NCBI RefSeq assembly: GCF_008801925.2
Contig: NZ_CP062804.1
Coordinates: 992,001-1,056,000, forward strand
DNA from: Cupriavidus basilensis
GTDB taxonomy: Bacteria; Pseudomonadota; Gammaproteobacteria; Burkholderiales; Burkholderiaceae
Direction: 5' to 3'
Length of the DNA: 64,000 nt
Shown here in pieces: positions 61,941 to 64,000 of this stretch. The translations under genes were made by a program, and so were the position numbers. The stretch's first letter is position 1, and each line of letters opens with the position of its first letter. Under the pieces are notes generated by a model, which worked only from the letters and a program-made list of their open reading frames with translations, made no database searches and was not told the origin of the DNA.

Positions 61941-62090
61941 CGTGACGCCGCGATCCTCACCGGCCGTGCCCGCCATGGCGACGACCTGGCAGCCTGGTTG
62001 CGCCCCTTTGTGGTGGGGGGGAAGGCGCCGATGGCGCAATGGGCGCTGGCCATGGACCGCGTGCGCTATGTGGGCGAGCCAATCCCGATG
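61941..62090 (+). pseudogene. Remnant of a molybdenum hydroxylase large subunit
   Basis: A 50-residue frame reads RDAAILTGRARHGDDL, which matches the N-terminal (F)LTGRARYGDDL-type sequence of xanthine-dehydrogenase-like MoCo subunits. About 17 residues later comes MDRVRYVGEPIP, which matches the LARDRVRYVGEPVA segment found some 80-100 residues downstream in intact proteins. So a block is missing and no start or end is present. The frame continues but loses similarity. I treat it as a decayed relic. Confidence 0.4.
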
Positions 62091-62209
62091 TGCAATCAAC
62101 TGACTGGAGAGCCCGTCGCGGGAAAACCGCACACCGGTTTCGGAGGCAGGGGACGGCGCTCGCCGTTTCCTGGCGCATTCATTTCATCTTTTTGGGGTGG
62201 CTAGGATTC

Positions 62210-64000
62210 ATGGGTCTTGAGATATATAGGCCGGTAGCGGCCGAGGGCGCGGCGCGCACCAGCACCCCGGGCATTTCGGCATTCATGCTCGTATTGGCGG
62301 TCTGGCTGGGGTTCGCGCTCTGGGCCGGATGGGACAGAGGCAGCGAACTATCCAGGATTCAGGCCGATGCCGACCGGCTTGCCTATACCCTCGGTCAGCA
62401 CGTCGAGCGCACATTGATGGAGGCGGACCAACTGACCTCCCTGCTAGGCGGCGCCGTCATCGAACGGGGGCTGGACTTGCCGCTTGCCGAATGGACGCGC
62501 AACGGTCATCTCGGTGCCGAACCCTTCCTTCAAACCGCGATTCTGGACGCAAGTGGCGTCCTCAGGGCATCGACCAATCCGACATTCGAAGCGCTTGACC
62601 TAGGCAATAGCAGGCATTTGCGCATACACGTTGACAATCCCAGGCCGACATTGTTTGTCAGCAAGCCGCTGCGGGGGCGCAGTTCGGGTCGCTGGGTAGT
62701 TCTGCTCTCCAAGGGAATCGTGGGGCCGACCGGCCGTTTCATGGGGGTCGTTGAGGTGTCGCTTGACCCACTCTCCCTGACGAGCATCTACAAGAGCATC
62801 TATTTGGGCAGCCGGGGTGCAATCGGTCTGCTGGGTACCAATGATTTCATCTACCGGGTGCGTTGGAGCGGGGAGGCTTCAGACCCTGGGCAACCGCTGC
62901 CGGCGAGCTCTGCGGACCGGCAAGCCTTGGCTGCCGCGGCCCACGCCGAAGTGGTGGAGAAGAGTCCACTGGACGATGTCGAGCGCATTTATGGCGTACA
63001 TCGGCTGTCGAGAGGAAACCTGGCGGTCGTGATCGGCTACGACCTCCATGAAGCACTATCGATGTATCGCGCCAGGCTGCTCCTCGTCGCTTGCATCGCA
63101 AGCTTCCTATCCGCGCTGATCATCTTCGTCCAGATGCGCCAGGCCAAGGCCATCGAGAGGATGGCGAAGCTAGCGGATCGCGCGGCGGTGGTCAGTCGCC
63201 GGCTACGAGAAAGGAACCAGCACCTGCATGCGCTGTTCTTTGCCTTGCCGGACGGCGTTGCCATTTTCGATACGAATCGCCACGTGGAAGACGCCAACGG
63301 CGAGCTGTGCGACACCCTGGGCGTTTCGCCCGGGGACTTGCGCGGCGCCACGCCACAACGGTTCGTTGAGCTTCTGTATCGAGGTCGACGTCCCACGCGG
63401 GACTCAGTCACCCCGTCCGAACTACTTGCGACGATCGACTGCGCCGCACTCTCGCACGAATTTAGCGGCGTTATCGAGTTCGAGATAGCGGATTCATCCA
63501 GCTACGCCGTTCGTGTTGTGCATACCAGCGACGGCGCTGGCTGTGTGGTGGCGGTCTGGGACGTAAGCGAAATGCGGCGCGAGCAACGGGCCAAATCGCG
63601 TTTCATTGCTACCGCAGAAGCTGAAATCAAGATACCCATCGCAAACGTCGTCGGATATGCCGACCTCCTCGCCGCCGATCTGATCCCCCCGGAAAAACGC
63701 CTTGGCATCTATCGCACGATTCGTTCGCAAGCCCAGCGCATCAGCCAGTTCGTGTCGAATCACCTTCAACTGACGCGACTGGAAACCCTAGGCGCATCCG
63801 AGATGACGTTTCATCGGGTGGATCTCGCAAGGCTCGTGCGAGACGTTGTCGAGGCAGGGTTCGCGGACGATAGCCGGGTCACGCTGGAGTCTGCGAGAGA
63901 GCCTGTCTTCGTGATGGGTGACGCCGCCTCCCTCGCCAGCGCGATAAGCCATTTGCTGGAGAATGCCTTGAAGTACGGGCTTGGGAGAGAGGTCAACATC
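62210..64000 (+). CDS. Sensor histidine-kinase-like protein, phosphoacceptor His replaced (partial)
   Basis: A frame open from the ATG at 62210 to the window edge (597 codons, no stop). TM1 (about 22-41) and TM2 (about 288-309) bracket a periplasmic Cache-like sensor. A PAS domain follows (about 336-455). The HisKA-like helix reads RFIATAEAEIKIPIANVVGY, and the canonical SHEIRTP box has become AEIKIP with Ala471 at the histidine position. The ATPase N-box HLLENALKYG is intact. So it may be a pseudokinase, a phosphatase-only or signal-relay protein, or a partner in a hetero-complex. The C-terminus lies beyond the window. Confidence 0.8.
   Translation, partial: MGLEIYRPVAAEGAARTSTPGISAFMLVLAVWLGFALWAGWDRGSELSRIQADADRLAYTLGQHVERTLMEADQLTSLLGGAVIERGLDLPLAEWTRNGHLGAEPFLQTAILDASGVLRASTNPTFEALDLGNSRHLRIHVDNPRPTLFVSKPLRGRSSGRWVVLLSKGIVGPTGRFMGVVEVSLDPLSLTSIYKSIYLGSRGAIGLLGTNDFIYRVRWSGEASDPGQPLPASSADRQALAAAAHAEVVEKSPLDDVERIYGVHRLSRGNLAVVIGYDLHEALSMYRARLLLVACIASFLSALIIFVQMRQAKAIERMAKLADRAAVVSRRLRERNQHLHALFFALPDGVAIFDTNRHVEDANGELCDTLGVSPGDLRGATPQRFVELLYRGRRPTRDSVTPSELLATIDCAALSHEFSGVIEFEIADSSSYAVRVVHTSDGAGCVVAVWDVSEMRREQRAKSRFIATAEAEIKIPIANVVGYADLLAADLIPPEKRLGIYRTIRSQAQRISQFVSNHLQLTRLETLGASEMTFHRVDLARLVRDVVEAGFADDSRVTLESAREPVFVMGDAASLASAISHLLENALKYGLGREVNI

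Overview
The window looks like a chromosomal segment of a Cupriavidus/Ralstonia-type betaproteobacterium (Burkholderiaceae). This is inferred, not proven. Codon use is strongly GC-biased throughout. There is an imuA-imuB-dnaE2 SOS mutagenesis cassette, there are three Bug/TctC-type solute receptors, and a six-subunit phenol hydroxylase is coupled to a meta-cleavage pathway. I saw no rRNA, tRNA or CRISPR array.

Layout. 1-4.8 kb: an intradiol (hydroxyquinol-type) dioxygenase with YciI-like and Dabb-like small proteins, two stress-type genes (DUF883, PRC-barrel) and a frameshifted acyl-CoA ligase. 5-7.8 kb: an EAL-CBS-GGDEF cyclic-di-GMP protein and a GNAT acetyltransferase. 7.9-13.9 kb: a LexA box followed by imuA-imuB-dnaE2. 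14-20.9 kb: chemoreceptor, EamA exporter, small envelope and stress proteins, a TPR lipid/secreted-type protein, and two visibly shortened genes (an M50 protease and a DUF2167 protein). 21.1-24.4 kb: a composite element made of two direct IS481-family copies, each inserted at the same point of a long terminal inverted repeat. 24.5-34.1 kb: a frameshifted IclR regulator divergent from an acyl-CoA carboxylase/dehydrogenase/hydratase/AtuA operon (atu/liu-like) that ends in a Bug receptor. 34.4-37.8 kb: 1-Cys peroxiredoxin, class III CoA-transferase and patatin-like hydrolase. 38.0-53.1 kb: a DmpR/XylR-type sigma-54 activator, a third IS481 copy, then a full phenol-to-central-metabolism operon (dmpKLMNOPQ-B-C-E-H-I-F-G order) preceded by two regulator-type palindromes and a -24/-12 promoter. 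53.1-60.9 kb: GlxA-type AraC regulator with divergent SDR, TauE/SafE-type permease, and a LysR regulator divergent from a Bug-M81 peptidase-Bug cluster. 60.9-64 kb: a largely non-coding stretch with a molybdenum-hydroxylase remnant, then a sensor kinase that runs off the window and has alanine where the phosphoacceptor histidine should be.

How it works together. The phenol operon should take phenol to catechol (DmpKLMNOP), cleave it extradiol (DmpB, kept active by the DmpQ ferredoxin), oxidise the semialdehyde (DmpC), tautomerise and decarboxylate (DmpI, DmpH), hydrate (DmpE) and split the product (DmpG, DmpF) to pyruvate and acetyl-CoA. The hydrolytic shortcut enzyme DmpD is not in the cluster. 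The 25-34 kb operon follows citronellol/leucine-type logic: dehydrogenate an acyl-CoA, carboxylate it with a biotin enzyme, hydrate it. Its true substrate is unknown.

Two recurring oddities stand out. First, at least fifteen intergenic spacers carry short tandem repeats (unit about 7-13 bp, 2-4 copies), often touching a stop codon. Second, the IS481 copies sit in the 6-nt loop of a hairpin; two have matching 6-bp target duplications, and the third looks like a recombinant of the other two. Both frameshifts (acyl-CoA ligase, IclR) fall in short G/C runs, so sequencing error must be excluded before calling them true pseudogenes.
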